Positions 44,297 through 51,931 of a stretch of DNA of 64,000 nucleotides are shown piece by piece. The stretch spans positions 15,131-79,130 of the forward strand of contig SFVI01000010.1 in NCBI GenBank assembly GCA_004560305.1, read 5' to 3'. Numbering within the stretch: the first letter of the stretch is position 1; each line of letters starts with the position of its first letter. The notes below the pieces were generated by a model that was not told the origin of the DNA, ran no database searches, and saw nothing but the letters and a program-made list of their open reading frames with translations. A program made the position numbers and the translations under genes. The stretch is from a bacterium. Lineage in GTDB: Bacteria; Bacillota; Clostridia; Oscillospirales; Oscillospiraceae.

Positions 44297-45745
44297 TCAC
44301 CGCTCCAGACTCCGTTTCAGCGGGTCGATCAGCAGCGGCTTTTCCTCCACCGGCCGCAGGGGTGCCACCGGGCAGGACATACACAGATACCGCCACTCGT
44401 CCGCCGCGTGATCCTCCAGCTCTGTGTCCAGATCCTCCGGCCTGTGCTTGTGATACATCATCAGCGGGATGGTCCGAATAAAGGCCTTGCAGTTGGAGAA
44501 CACATACATCCTGCTGTAGCCCTCCCTGTCGAATTGCAGCCGGTAATGGCATTGCATCCAGCCCGGGATCCGCTGGTTGTCCCCCGGCATGAACATCAGC
44601 CCATACTTTGCCGCCGTGTCCGCGATGCTCTCTCCGTGGCTGGCGTCCCAGATGGCCGGGTCGGCCACACCCTGGATGTACCGTCCCCGCAGCCAGGGAT
44701 GCTCCCGCTCGATCCTGGCGATCTCCCGAAACTGCTGATCCGGCGTCCAGCGTACCCCCTCGTTGGGACTGTCGCCGCAGCCGTAAAGCTCCAATATCCG
44801 ATACAATACCCCGTCATAGTCGATGGCCCACCAGGCGCAAGAGAAGGGCTTCCCGTAGCCGAAGTCGTAGCTTCGCATCAGCTTCCAGCCCCGCCGGCTG
44901 CCCGCCCCGATGTCGAAGGGCTCGATTACATGCACCCAGCGGTGCTGCTGCCGCAGCTCCTCCGCCGTCAGCCGGCAGCCCGCTCTGGCCGCCGCCCGCA
45001 GATCCGGCTCCACCCGGAACTCCTCGAAGAACTGCCCCTCAAAGATGTCCCAGTTCCCGTGGAGCCAGGCCTCCCGCAGCTTGGGCGGCAGGGCCTCCAA
45101 CTGCCGTATGTATTCCGGGTCCGCCGCCATCAGCGCCTTGTTGTCCGTCACCAGGGCCTGGATAAAGCTGTGCTCCTCCGCCCGCTCGTTCTCCTTGTAG
45201 CGCTTGTCGATGAACAGCCGCTTCACCCAGCTGTGCCCCTCTCCGCCGGGGTTGCAGGTGTAGTAGATCCGCTTGGGGAAGTCGTTGACGCCCCGGACGC
45301 AGGCCTTCAGCCGGTCCATCTTCTCCTCGCTCTGCTGGGTGGCCTCGTCCACAAACAGCACGTCCACCTCCATACCCTGGAAACGCAGGCTGTCCCTGTC
45401 GCTGTCGCAGTAGCGGAATAAGATCCTGCTGCCGTTGGGGAAGCTGATCTCCTTCCTGCTGTCGGAGTAGCCGGCGATCCGCTCCTCCTTCTCCCCCATG
45501 CACCGCAAAAGCTCACAAAGGGGCACAATGTGGTTTTCCCGCAGCTCCCGGAAGGTCTTTCGGATGATCATCACCTTGATTCCCGGATAGTTCAGGCACA
45601 GCAGCACCGCCTTGATCCGCACGGCCCAGCTCTTTCCGCCGCCTCTGGCGCCGCCGTAGCCCACATACTTGTGCTCATCCAGCAGGAACTGCCTCTGCTT
45701 CTCGCTGGGCCGGGGGATCAGCAGCTCTCCCATCTTCTCCCCCAT
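44297..45745 (-). CDS. terL: Terminase large subunit
   Basis: 482-residue packaging motor. The ATPase has Walker A YGGARGGGKSWA (about residues 31-42) and Walker B DVLFVDEATQQ (about 126-136). The C-terminal RNase H-like nuclease part includes YDFGYGKPFSCAWWAIDYDG. It starts 1 nt after terS. An ATG four codons in, with GGGGGAG just upstream, is an alternative start. Confidence 0.92.
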   Translation of the reverse strand: MGEKMGELLIPRPSEKQRQFLLDEHKYVGYGGARGGGKSWAVRIKAVLLCLNYPGIKVMIIRKTFRELRENHIVPLCELLRCMGEKEERIAGYSDSRKEISFPNGSRILFRYCDSDRDSLRFQGMEVDVLFVDEATQQSEEKMDRLKACVRGVNDFPKRIYYTCNPGGEGHSWVKRLFIDKRYKENERAEEHSFIQALVTDNKALMAADPEYIRQLEALPPKLREAWLHGNWDIFEGQFFEEFRVEPDLRAAARAGCRLTAEELRQQHRWVHVIEPFDIGAGSRRGWKLMRSYDFGYGKPFSCAWWAIDYDGVLYRILELYGCGDSPNEGVRWTPDQQFREIARIEREHPWLRGRYIQGVADPAIWDASHGESIADTAAKYGLMFMPGDNQRIPGWMQCHYRLQFDREGYSRMYVFSNCKAFIRTIPLMMYHKHRPEDLDTELEDHAADEWRYLCMSCPVAPLRPVEEKPLLIDPLKRSLER

Positions 45746-45746
45746 T

Positions 45747-46139
45747 TCATCTGCTCAGCTCCTCCAAGTCCCCGGAGAGCTTCACCACCAGCGGCTCCTG
45801 CTTCCCGCCGCTGCCCTCCTCCAGCCTCTCCTTCACCTCGCCCAGCTCCTTCAGGGCCGAACTCAGTGCCTTCAGGTCCTTGGCCTCCAGCTCCTTTTCT
45901 CCGTCAATGGTCTCCGCCATCTTCATCAGCAGCTTGTCCGTCACATGCCCCAGCCGGGCATAGCCCTGCTCCTGCTCCAGCTTCGTCCTCCTGTCCGCCC
46001 ATTGTTCGGCCTTGGCTCTCCGCTGCACCGCGCTGTAGCTGATCTGCCGCTTCTCCGCCAGGTCCTTCAGGCTGATCCGGCTGTTCAGGTATTCCAGCTC
46101 TGCATCCTCCCAGTCAATTCCGCCCTTTTTTCTGCCCAT
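45747..46139 (-). CDS. terS: Terminase small subunit
   Basis: 130 residues with a helix-turn-helix N-terminus (ISLKDLAEKRQISYSAVQRRAKAEQWADRR) that would recognise the packaging site. A helical oligomerisation part follows. Directly upstream of terL, as usual. GAGG lies 7 nt before the ATG. Confidence 0.85.
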   Translation of the reverse strand: MGRKKGGIDWEDAELEYLNSRISLKDLAEKRQISYSAVQRRAKAEQWADRRTKLEQEQGYARLGHVTDKLLMKMAETIDGEKELEAKDLKALSSALKELGEVKERLEEGSGGKQEPLVVKLSGDLEELSR

Positions 46140-46141
46140 GC

Positions 46142-46387
46142 TCAGGCCTCATCCTCTCTGTACTTGTTGTCATAGGTGCTTTTGTAAACCGGACAGCCCT
46201 CAAAGTGGCTGACGCAGTAGCGGCCCATGTGCTTTTCCCGCTGGGCCAGGGTGCGGAACCGACTCTCCACAAGGCAGTCCTTTTCAAAGCCTTCGCAGCG
46301 TATGCTTTTCTCCTCCCTGCTGTCTTTTTTATAGAAGGGGCAGCGCACATCCGCCTCACCCCAGCACAGTTTTTTGCAGCCTGCCAT
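46142..46387 (-). CDS. Cys-rich phage protein (putative zinc-binding)
   Basis: 81 residues with a Cys/His pattern (CKKLCWGEADVRCPFYKK, IRCEGFEKDC, HMGRYCVSHFEGCPVY). Proteins of this type often sit just ahead of terminase genes in Clostridia prophages. It is probably a small zinc-binding, nucleic-acid-related protein; function unproven. I use the ATG at 46387, which has GGAGG 9 nt upstream, over a TTG nine nt earlier. Confidence 0.68.
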   Translation of the reverse strand: MAGCKKLCWGEADVRCPFYKKDSREEKSIRCEGFEKDCLVESRFRTLAQREKHMGRYCVSHFEGCPVYKSTYDNKYREDEA

Positions 46388-46392
46388 ATTAC

Positions 46393-46518
46393 TCAACCTC
46401 CCTCATCCGTTTCGTCCGGCCTGTTCTCCTGATTGATTGGCTCCTCCGTCATATACCGCGGCCCATATCCCCCGCATTCCATCGCCCTTATGATGGGGTC
46501 ATCCCTCACCTGAACCAT
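46393..46518 (-). CDS. Tiny phage ORF (41 residues)
   Basis: MVQVRDDPIIRAMECGGYGP followed by RYMTEEPINQENRPDETDEGG. The RDDPIIRAME stretch is one I associate with tiny ORFs in gut Firmicutes prophages. GAGGTGAG lies upstream of the ATG, and the stop is just ahead of the next ribosome site. First gene of the leftward phage operon. Function unknown. Confidence 0.6.
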   Translation of the reverse strand: MVQVRDDPIIRAMECGGYGPRYMTEEPINQENRPDETDEGG

Positions 46519-46544
46519 CCTTTTCTCACCTCTGTCTCAAATAA

Positions 46545-46609
46545 TTTTCAGACTAATTCGCATTTTTTTGAGATTAATTCTTGACAAAATCAACTCCATA
46601 TCGTACTAT
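46545..46609 (+). promoter_or_regulatory. Prophage control region: operator repeats and repressor promoter
   Basis: Two direct repeats, TTTTCAGACTAATTC (46545-46559) and TTTTGAGATTAATTC (46566-46580), lie 21 bp (two helical turns) apart. They abut a perfect TTGACA (46581-46586) with 17-bp spacing to TACTAT (46604-46609) on the plus strand. The layout suggests repressor binding over both its own promoter and the leftward operon promoter. Confidence 0.65.
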
Positions 46610-46690
46610 CTCTTTGGAAAACCTTTTGATTTATCAGTCTTTCAGGCGCTTTCACCGGCTCCCGACGCTGCATAGTATATCTTATTTTCT

Positions 46691-46726
46691 TGCGATTATC
46701 TAGTCTTGTGTCGCACTTTTTTGCGA
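46691..46726. promoter_or_regulatory. TGCGA/TCGCA half-sites before the repressor
   Basis: TGCGA (46691), TCGCA (46711) and TGCGA (46722) alternate in orientation; a further TCGCA is at 46558. They may be a second operator set in the repressor leader. Confidence 0.4.
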
Positions 46727-46759
46727 TTTGTGGATTTGCACATAAATGGGGTGAAACTT

Positions 46760-47122
46760 TTGTTTGATTACGACAGATTTGAACAGCTCCGCAGCGCCAA
46801 AGGCATTACGAAAAAATTCATTGCCCAGTCCCTGGGCCGCAGCTCCACCATCTGCCAGGATTGGAAGCAGCGGAAGTCCCAGCCCAACCCGGAGCAGCTG
46901 CGCCGCGTGGCGGAAATTCTGGGTACCACCCCCGCCTACCTCAATGGGGAGACGGAGGATCCCTCCCCCGCCTCCGCCGCTGAGGGAGAGCTGGAGGAAC
47001 TGCTCACCGCTCTGCGGGAGCGGGAGGATATGCGTATGCTCTTTTCTCTGGCCCGGGACGCAAGCCCCGAGGACGTGCGTCAGGCGGTAAAGATCATTGA
47101 GGCCCTGCGCCGCAATGATTGA
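46760..47122 (+). CDS. Prophage XRE-family repressor
   Basis: About 120 residues with an HTH_XRE domain at the N-terminus (RSAKGITKKFIAQSLGRSSTICQDWKQRKSQPNPEQLRRVAEILGTTPAYL) and a helical acidic tail. The start is uncertain. A TTG at 46760 has GGGGTGA a few nt upstream, and a GTG at 46751 overlaps that site. It overlaps the ImmA-like gene by 8 nt, an ImmR/ImmA-type pair. It likely keeps the leftward phage operon off. Confidence 0.82.
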   Translation: MFDYDRFEQLRSAKGITKKFIAQSLGRSSTICQDWKQRKSQPNPEQLRRVAEILGTTPAYLNGETEDPSPASAAEGELEELLTALREREDMRMLFSLARDASPEDVRQAVKIIEALRRND

Positions 47123-47459
47123 TTATTACCTTCGCCTGGTGGACCTGCCCCGTTCGGTGGAGGGGGTCAGCGTCCCCAATAATGACGGCAGCTTCGACAT
47201 CTATATCAATTCTCTCCTGTCCCCTGCCCGCCGGCAGGAGATTCTGGAGCATGAATTGAACCATATCCGGCAGGAGCATTTTTATCTGGATATGCCCATC
47301 AGCCTGATGGAGCGCCAGGCCAATGGCGAGCATGTCAATGTGGTTCTTCACCCGCCGGAGGGCTTCCTCCCCTGCTTCTATTCGGAGGCCTCTCTTTCCC
47401 ATTGGCTCCAGACCCTCTGCGCCCAGCAGCACCTGGACCTGTCCACCCTGTACCTGTAA
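47115..47459 (+). CDS. ImmA/IrrE-type metallopeptidase
   Basis: 114 residues with the zinc-protease site ILEHELNHIRQEHF (HExxH) near residue 53. In ICEBs1 and related prophages ImmA cleaves the repressor it is paired with, causing induction. Here it is translationally coupled to the XRE repressor by an 8-nt overlap. Start MIDYYLRLVDLP at 47115. It is the rightmost phage gene before thrC. Confidence 0.85.
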   Translation: MIDYYLRLVDLPRSVEGVSVPNNDGSFDIYINSLLSPARRQEILEHELNHIRQEHFYLDMPISLMERQANGEHVNVVLHPPEGFLPCFYSEASLSHWLQTLCAQQHLDLSTLYL

Positions 47460-47481
47460 GCACACGCCCCCCAGGCTCCCC

Positions 47482-47510
47482 TTGACTTTTCCCCCGGAAT
47501 ATCATATCCT
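47482..47510 (+). promoter_or_regulatory. Promoter of thrCB
   Basis: TTGACT (47482-47487), 17-bp spacer, TATCCT (47505-47510), 40 bp before thrC. Confidence 0.65.
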
Positions 47511-47549
47511 TGTCACGCCGGAACAGCCCCGGCAGAACGGAGAAAAACC

Positions 47550-49022
47550 ATGAACTACCAAAGCACCCGCTCCCCTGCGATTCAAACCGATTCCGCCCAT
47601 GCCATTCTCCAGGGCCTGGCCCCTGACGGCGGCCTTTATGTGCTGCCGGACCTGTCCGCCCTGCATTTCGATTGGCAGGGCGCTTTGCAGCAGGATTATA
47701 CCGGCATGGCCGCCAATATCGTCTCCGCCCTCCTGCCGGATTTCAGCCAGGAAGAGGCCCTGGCATTGGTCAAGGCTGCCTATACCGGCAAATTCAGCAC
47801 CCCGGCACTGACGCCCCTCACCCCTGTGGGGGAGGACGCCGTGCTGGAGCTGTTCCACGGCCCCACCAGCGCCTTTAAGGACATGGCCCTGTGCCTGCTG
47901 CCCCATCTGATGAAGGCCGCCGCCGTGAAGTGCGGCGATCAGAAGGATGTGCTCATCCTCACCGCCACCAGCGGCGACACCGGCAAAGCCGCCATGGAGG
48001 GCTTCCGGGATGTGCCCGGCGTGCGCATCATCGTCTTTTACCCCAAATCCGGCGTCAGCCCCGTCCAGGAGGCCCAGATGCTGAGCCAGCAGGGGGATAA
48101 CGTGAAGGTCTGCGCCGTGGAGGGCAACTTTGACGATGCCCAGACCGGGGTCAAGCGCATCTTCTCCCACCTCAGCGATCAGCTGCACCTGTCCTCCGCC
48201 AATTCCATCAACATCGGCCGCCTGGTGCCTCAGGTGGTGTATTACTTCTCTGCCTACGCCGATATGCTCCGCCTGGGCCGTATCGTCCTGGGCGACAAGC
48301 TGGATTACGTTGTCCCCACCGGCAACTTCGGTGACATTCTGGCCGGCTATATCGCCGGGGAGCTGGGCCTGCCTGTGGGGAAGCTGGTCTGCGCCTCCAA
48401 TGTGAACAATGTGCTGACGGACTTCTTCCACACCGGCTGCTATGACCGCCGCCGTCCCTTCCACAAGAGCCTGTCCCCTTCCATGGACATTCTGGTCTCC
48501 AGCAATCTGGAGCGGCTGCTGTACTTCCTCTCCGGGGACAGTGCTTTGGTGTCCTCCCTCATGGCGAACCTGGATCGGCAGTCTTACTATCAGCTGCCCC
48601 CCGCCCTGCTGGAAAAGGCTCAGGCAAAGTTCTTCGCCGGGTACTGTGATGATGCCGCTACCGTGGAGACCATCGCCCAGGTCTGGCAGCAGCACCATTA
48701 CCTGATGGATACCCATACCGCCGTGGCCTGGAACGTGGCCCAGCAGTATAAGGCCCAGAACCCTGGCCATGCTCCCGTGGTGGTGCTGTCCACCGCCTCC
48801 CCCTATAAGTTCCCCGCCGCCGTGATGGAGGCTTTGGGCCTTCCTTCCACCGGCGACCAGTTCCAGACCATGGAAGATATCCAGCGCTCCACCGGCGTCC
48901 CCATGCCGGCAAACCTGCAAGGTCTGCGCCAGCGTCCCCGGCGCCACTTTGACTATGTCACGCCCGAGGGGATGGAAAACTATGTGATTGAAAAGGCGGC
49001 TGAAACAACATGGAAAAAGTAA
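47550..49022 (+). CDS. thrC: Threonine synthase
   Basis: PLP enzyme that converts O-phosphohomoserine to threonine. The PLP lysine is in the motif FHGPTSAFKDMAL (about residue 111). The N-terminal DGGLYVLPDL and the phosphate-binding TSGDTGKAAMEGF fit the long (yeast/E. coli-type) branch, as does the 490-residue length. It overlaps thrB by 13 nt, so product and substrate enzymes are made together. Confidence 0.95.
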   Translation: MNYQSTRSPAIQTDSAHAILQGLAPDGGLYVLPDLSALHFDWQGALQQDYTGMAANIVSALLPDFSQEEALALVKAAYTGKFSTPALTPLTPVGEDAVLELFHGPTSAFKDMALCLLPHLMKAAAVKCGDQKDVLILTATSGDTGKAAMEGFRDVPGVRIIVFYPKSGVSPVQEAQMLSQQGDNVKVCAVEGNFDDAQTGVKRIFSHLSDQLHLSSANSINIGRLVPQVVYYFSAYADMLRLGRIVLGDKLDYVVPTGNFGDILAGYIAGELGLPVGKLVCASNVNNVLTDFFHTGCYDRRRPFHKSLSPSMDILVSSNLERLLYFLSGDSALVSSLMANLDRQSYYQLPPALLEKAQAKFFAGYCDDAATVETIAQVWQQHHYLMDTHTAVAWNVAQQYKAQNPGHAPVVVLSTASPYKFPAAVMEALGLPSTGDQFQTMEDIQRSTGVPMPANLQGLRQRPRRHFDYVTPEGMENYVIEKAAETTWKK

Positions 49023-49888
49023 CCGTCCGCGTCCCCGCCACCACCGCCAACCTGGGCGTGGGCTTTGATACTCTGGGCTGTGCCCTGCGGCTGTATAACA
49101 CCCTCAGCTTCACTTTAAGCGACAAGCTCTCCTTCTCCGGCTGCGATGCGGAATACCAGACCCCCGACAATCTGGCCTATCAGGGCTTTGCCGCCGTGTA
49201 TGACCATGCGGGGCAGCCTGTCCCCGGCGTGCATATTGACATTGCCGCCAATATCCCGGTCTGTCGGGGCCTGGGCTCCTCCGCCGCCATGATCGCCGCT
49301 GGGGCCCTGGCCGCCAACCGGCTGGGCCATTTTGATTTGGATACTGCAACCCTCCTCTCCATCGTCACTCCCATTGAGGGGCACCCGGATAATCTGGCCC
49401 CGGCCCTCTTCGGCGGCCTCACCGCCTCCATGATGGCCGATGGCCAGGTCTATACCGTGCCCTACCCGGTGCACCCGGAACTGCGCTTTGTGCTCCTGTC
49501 GCCGGATTTCCCCCTCAGCACCCATGCCGCCCGCTCCGTCCTGCCCCAGACCGTTCCCTTCAAGGACGCGGTGGGCCAGCTGTCCCGCCTGGCCCTGCTG
49601 CCCAAGGCCCTGGAGCTGGGGGATGAGGCCCTCATTGCCCACTGCCTGGCCGATCGCCTGCACCAGCCCTACCGCTTCCCTCTGATCGATGAAAGCGATG
49701 CCCTCCGCGCCCTGGCCCATGATCTGGGCTGTGACGCCTTTTGTATCAGCGGCGCCGGCCCCACCCTGCTGTGCATCACCCGGGACGGAACTTTGGCAGA
49801 GAGACTCTCCGCCTCCGCCGTCGGCTTGAAGCACCATTGGCACATTCAGGAGCTGGCTGTGGATCACAGCGGCGCTGCCTGCCTGTAA
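49010..49888 (+). CDS. thrB: Homoserine kinase
   Basis: GHMP-family kinase that phosphorylates homoserine. The ATP site PVCRGLGSSAAMIAAGALAAN is near residue 83, the N-terminus VRVPATTANLGVGFDTLGCAL is the family start, and GAGPTLLCI near the C-terminus is motif 3. Length 292 is normal. Second gene of thrCB; homoserine dehydrogenase is not in the window. Confidence 0.95.
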   Translation: MEKVTVRVPATTANLGVGFDTLGCALRLYNTLSFTLSDKLSFSGCDAEYQTPDNLAYQGFAAVYDHAGQPVPGVHIDIAANIPVCRGLGSSAAMIAAGALAANRLGHFDLDTATLLSIVTPIEGHPDNLAPALFGGLTASMMADGQVYTVPYPVHPELRFVLLSPDFPLSTHAARSVLPQTVPFKDAVGQLSRLALLPKALELGDEALIAHCLADRLHQPYRFPLIDESDALRALAHDLGCDAFCISGAGPTLLCITRDGTLAERLSASAVGLKHHWHIQELAVDHSGAACL

Positions 49889-49893
49889 AGCAC

Positions 49894-49929
49894 AAAAAGT
49901 GATACCCAAAGCCTTGGGTATCACTTTTT
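49894..49929 (+). terminator. Terminator of thrCB
   Basis: AAAAGTGATACCCAA and its complement form a long stem with a 4-nt loop, followed by T6. Confidence 0.9.
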
Positions 49930-49964
49930 TCAAAAAAATTTTGTTTGTAACCCTGGGTAGGGTA

Positions 49965-49995
49965 TTGCTCGTGACCTTGCGTCATGTTGTATTAT
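49965..49995 (+). promoter_or_regulatory. MerR-type promoter and operator
   Basis: TTGCTC (49965-49970) and TATTAT (49990-49995) are 19 bp apart, the over-long spacing of MerR-activated promoters. The spacer holds TGACcttgcGTCA, an inverted repeat. A second inverted repeat, ACCCTgggtAGGGT (about 49950-49963), lies just upstream. Autoregulation is likely. Confidence 0.6.
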
Positions 49996-50020
49996 GCCCA
50001 TCGTAAGGAGGTGCAAAGCT

Positions 50021-50746
50021 ATGTCAAAATACACCACCGGAGAGATCGCCAGACTCTGCGGCGTCACCGTCCGAACCGTACAGTATTACGACCGCCGGAA
50101 TATCCTGAACCCCTCGGAGCTCAGCGAAGGCGGCCGCCGCCTGTACTCGGAGGATGACCTGCGCCGCATGAAGCTGATCTGCTACCTGCGCAGCCTGGAC
50201 CTGCCCATTGACAGTATCGCCCAGCTCCTGGCTGAGGGCAATTCCCGGGAAGTCATCACCCTGCTCCTTTCCCAGCAGGAGGAGACTCTTCGCCGGGAGC
50301 TGCAGGAGCGGCAGGAGAAGCTCAGCAGCCTGGAGCAGCTTTCAAAGGAACTGAAAAGTCTGGATAGCGTCTCTCTGGAATCCATCGGGGATATAGCTTT
50401 CAAAATGGAAAACAACAGCAAACTCAACCGTACTCACGCCCTCATGCTGGGCCTGGGCATCCTCATGGACCTTGTCTGGATCGGCACCCTGATCTATGGC
50501 GTCGTCAAGCACATCTGGTGGCCTTTCGCCGCCGGCCTGGCCCTGGCGGTGGCCATGGGGGTCTGGATCAGCCGCTTCTACTTTAAGGCCGTGGCCTACA
50601 TCTGCCCCCAGTGCCACCAGATATTCAGGCCCCGCTTCCGGGAGGCCTTCTTCGCCCGGCACACCCCCAAGCTCCGCCGGCTCACCTGCCCCCACTGCGG
50701 CGAAAAGAACTTCTGCATCGAGACCTGCAGCGAAAAGAGCAACTGA
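50021..50746 (+). CDS. MerR-family regulator with membrane segments and zinc ribbon
   Basis: 241 residues. The N-terminal MerR winged helix (TGEIARLCGVTVRTVQYYDRRNIL) is followed by a dimerisation coiled coil (QQEETLRRELQERQEKLSSLEQL). Two hydrophobic segments (about 140-185) lead to a C-terminal zinc ribbon (CPQCHQIF ... CPHCGEKN). The regulator is therefore probably membrane-tethered, which is unusual for MerR proteins. AAGGAGGTG lies 7 nt before the ATG. Inducer unknown; no target gene other than itself is evident nearby. Confidence 0.85.
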   Translation: MSKYTTGEIARLCGVTVRTVQYYDRRNILNPSELSEGGRRLYSEDDLRRMKLICYLRSLDLPIDSIAQLLAEGNSREVITLLLSQQEETLRRELQERQEKLSSLEQLSKELKSLDSVSLESIGDIAFKMENNSKLNRTHALMLGLGILMDLVWIGTLIYGVVKHIWWPFAAGLALAVAMGVWISRFYFKAVAYICPQCHQIFRPRFREAFFARHTPKLRRLTCPHCGEKNFCIETCSEKSN

Positions 50747-50787
50747 ACAAAAAATCAGCCGGATAAAAATCCGGCTGATTTTTTGTT
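50747..50787. terminator. Bidirectional terminator
   Basis: AATCAGCCGGAT-AAAA-ATCCGGCTGATT with A6 and T6 flanks. It serves the MerR gene and the convergent CaCA antiporter gene. Confidence 0.92.
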
Positions 50788-51728
50788 CAAAGCACGATGA
50801 AAAGATACACGGCGTAGGCGGCCAGCAGAACGGCTCCCTGAACCTTGGAGGACTTTTGCCGCAGCATCAGCGGCAGCAGGGCCAGCACCGTGATGGCCAG
50901 ACACGCGGGCAGATCCACCGCCGCGCTCTGGGCAGAGACCGGCAGCGGCTCCCCGGCAGCCAGGGAGGACACCGGCAGGATCAGGGACAGGTCGATAATA
51001 TTGGCCCCGATGATATTGCCCACCGACAGGGCGGATTCCTTTTTTACGATGGCCGTAATGGTGGTGACCAGCTCCGGCAGAGAGGTGCCCACCGCCACCA
51101 GTGTCAGCGCCACGATCCGCTCCGGCACGCCCAGGAAGGCGGCGATGCTGCTGCCGTTATCCACCATCAGGCGGCTGCCCAGCACAATGGCAGCTGCGGC
51201 CAGGAGGAACTTGCCGATATTTTTCAGCAGCTCCTTTTTCTCCACCGGCTCATGGCTCTCCGCGCTCTTCATCTCGCTTCTGGCGCTGCGCAGATTTTCC
51301 GCCATGAACAGCAGAAACAGGACGCTCAGCACGGCGCTCCAGCCGATGCCCAGCTTGCCGCCCCGGCAGCCCAGCACCAGTACCGCGGCGGTGACCGTCA
51401 GCAGCAGGCACTGGCGCAGGTATTTTTCCCGGCTGCAGGGGATGGCCATGGCCATCATGGCCACCGCCATGATCAGCCCCGTATTGGCAATGACCGAGCC
51501 CACCGCATTGCCCACGGCCATATCCACCTTGCCCTGGGCGGCAGCCATGACAGAGACGATCATCTCCGGCATGGTGGTGGCCAGACTGACGATGGTGGCT
51601 CCGATGATGAAGGTGGGGATATTCATCGCCCGGGCGATCCAGCTGGCAGCATCCACAAAGGCGTCGCCCCCCTTGATCACCAGCACCACACCCACAGCAA
51701 ACAACAGACAACAGACGAGCATTTCCAT
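50787..51728 (-). CDS. CaCA-family cation antiporter
   Basis: 313 residues with about 10 membrane segments and the two inverted alpha repeats of Na+/Ca2+ exchangers: GATIVSLATTMPEMIVSV (about residue 50) and TLVAVGTSLPELVTTI (about 205). It exports Ca2+ or a related divalent cation against Na+ or H+. I start at MEMLVCCL (51728), which has AAAGGA 9 nt upstream. The yybP-ykoY-like leader suggests that Mn2+ controls it, so Mn2+ may be a substrate. Confidence 0.88.
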   Translation of the reverse strand: MEMLVCCLLFAVGVVLVIKGGDAFVDAASWIARAMNIPTFIIGATIVSLATTMPEMIVSVMAAAQGKVDMAVGNAVGSVIANTGLIMAVAMMAMAIPCSREKYLRQCLLLTVTAAVLVLGCRGGKLGIGWSAVLSVLFLLFMAENLRSARSEMKSAESHEPVEKKELLKNIGKFLLAAAAIVLGSRLMVDNGSSIAAFLGVPERIVALTLVAVGTSLPELVTTITAIVKKESALSVGNIIGANIIDLSLILPVSSLAAGEPLPVSAQSAAVDLPACLAITVLALLPLMLRQKSSKVQGAVLLAAYAVYLFIVL

Positions 51729-51761
51729 AAGCATCTTTCCTTTCTTCTTTGCGGGGCCACG

Positions 51762-51805
51762 AAAAACGAGACCTATCCGCAAGCTTCTTGCAGATAAGTC
51801 TCGTT
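51762..51805 (-). terminator. Expression-platform terminator of the yybP-ykoY leader
   Basis: AACGAGAC and GTCTCGTT close a long, bulged stem (51765-51805). On the minus strand the stem runs straight into TTTTT, before the antiporter's ribosome site. Confidence 0.8.
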
Positions 51806-51811
51806 AATTAT

Positions 51812-51896
51812 AACCATAGCCAGACGGATTTCAACCGCCGGTTGTTGACTAAAGTTCCGCCGGAATCTTCCTCCGATGGTAACTACTCCCTTATCA
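51812..51896 (-). ncRNA. yybP-ykoY (Mn2+) riboswitch candidate
   Basis: The minus-strand leader carries AAGGGAGTAG (core 51883-51890), then a CGGAGGAAGATTCCG stem. GTCAACAACCGG (51838-51849) follows. The GGGAGTAG and GTCAACA loops are the two conserved cores of the manganese-sensing yybP-ykoY class. A terminator follows, so ligand would turn the gene on. Exact aptamer ends are uncertain. Confidence 0.65.
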
Positions 51897-51902
51897 ATAC
51901 TG

Positions 51903-51931
51903 GTTTTAGCACACTTCCGTCCCAATGTCAA
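51903..51931 (-). promoter_or_regulatory. Promoter of the CaCA antiporter transcript
   Basis: Minus strand TTGACA (51926-51931), 17-bp spacer, TAAAAC (51903-51908). The -35 overlaps the end of the cytidylate kinase-like gene. Confidence 0.65.

Larger units (their letters stand above)
32901..47459. mobile_element. Compact podovirus-like prophage
   Basis: About 14.6 kb. A leftward packaging-capsid-tail-lysis operon and a rightward repressor/ImmA pair diverge from a control region at 46.52-46.75 kb. No tape measure, sheath or major tail protein is present, and the portal and hub resemble P22/N4-type phages. No integrase, excisionase, replication or recombination gene lies between the host genes on either side, and no att repeats were recognised. 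Either the element is degraded, or it is a domesticated structural module. Confidence 0.8.

Noticed and set aside
42242..45421. A 1059-residue open frame antisense to portal and terminase
   Set aside because: The same shadow pattern. Portal and TerL motifs are clear on the other strand.
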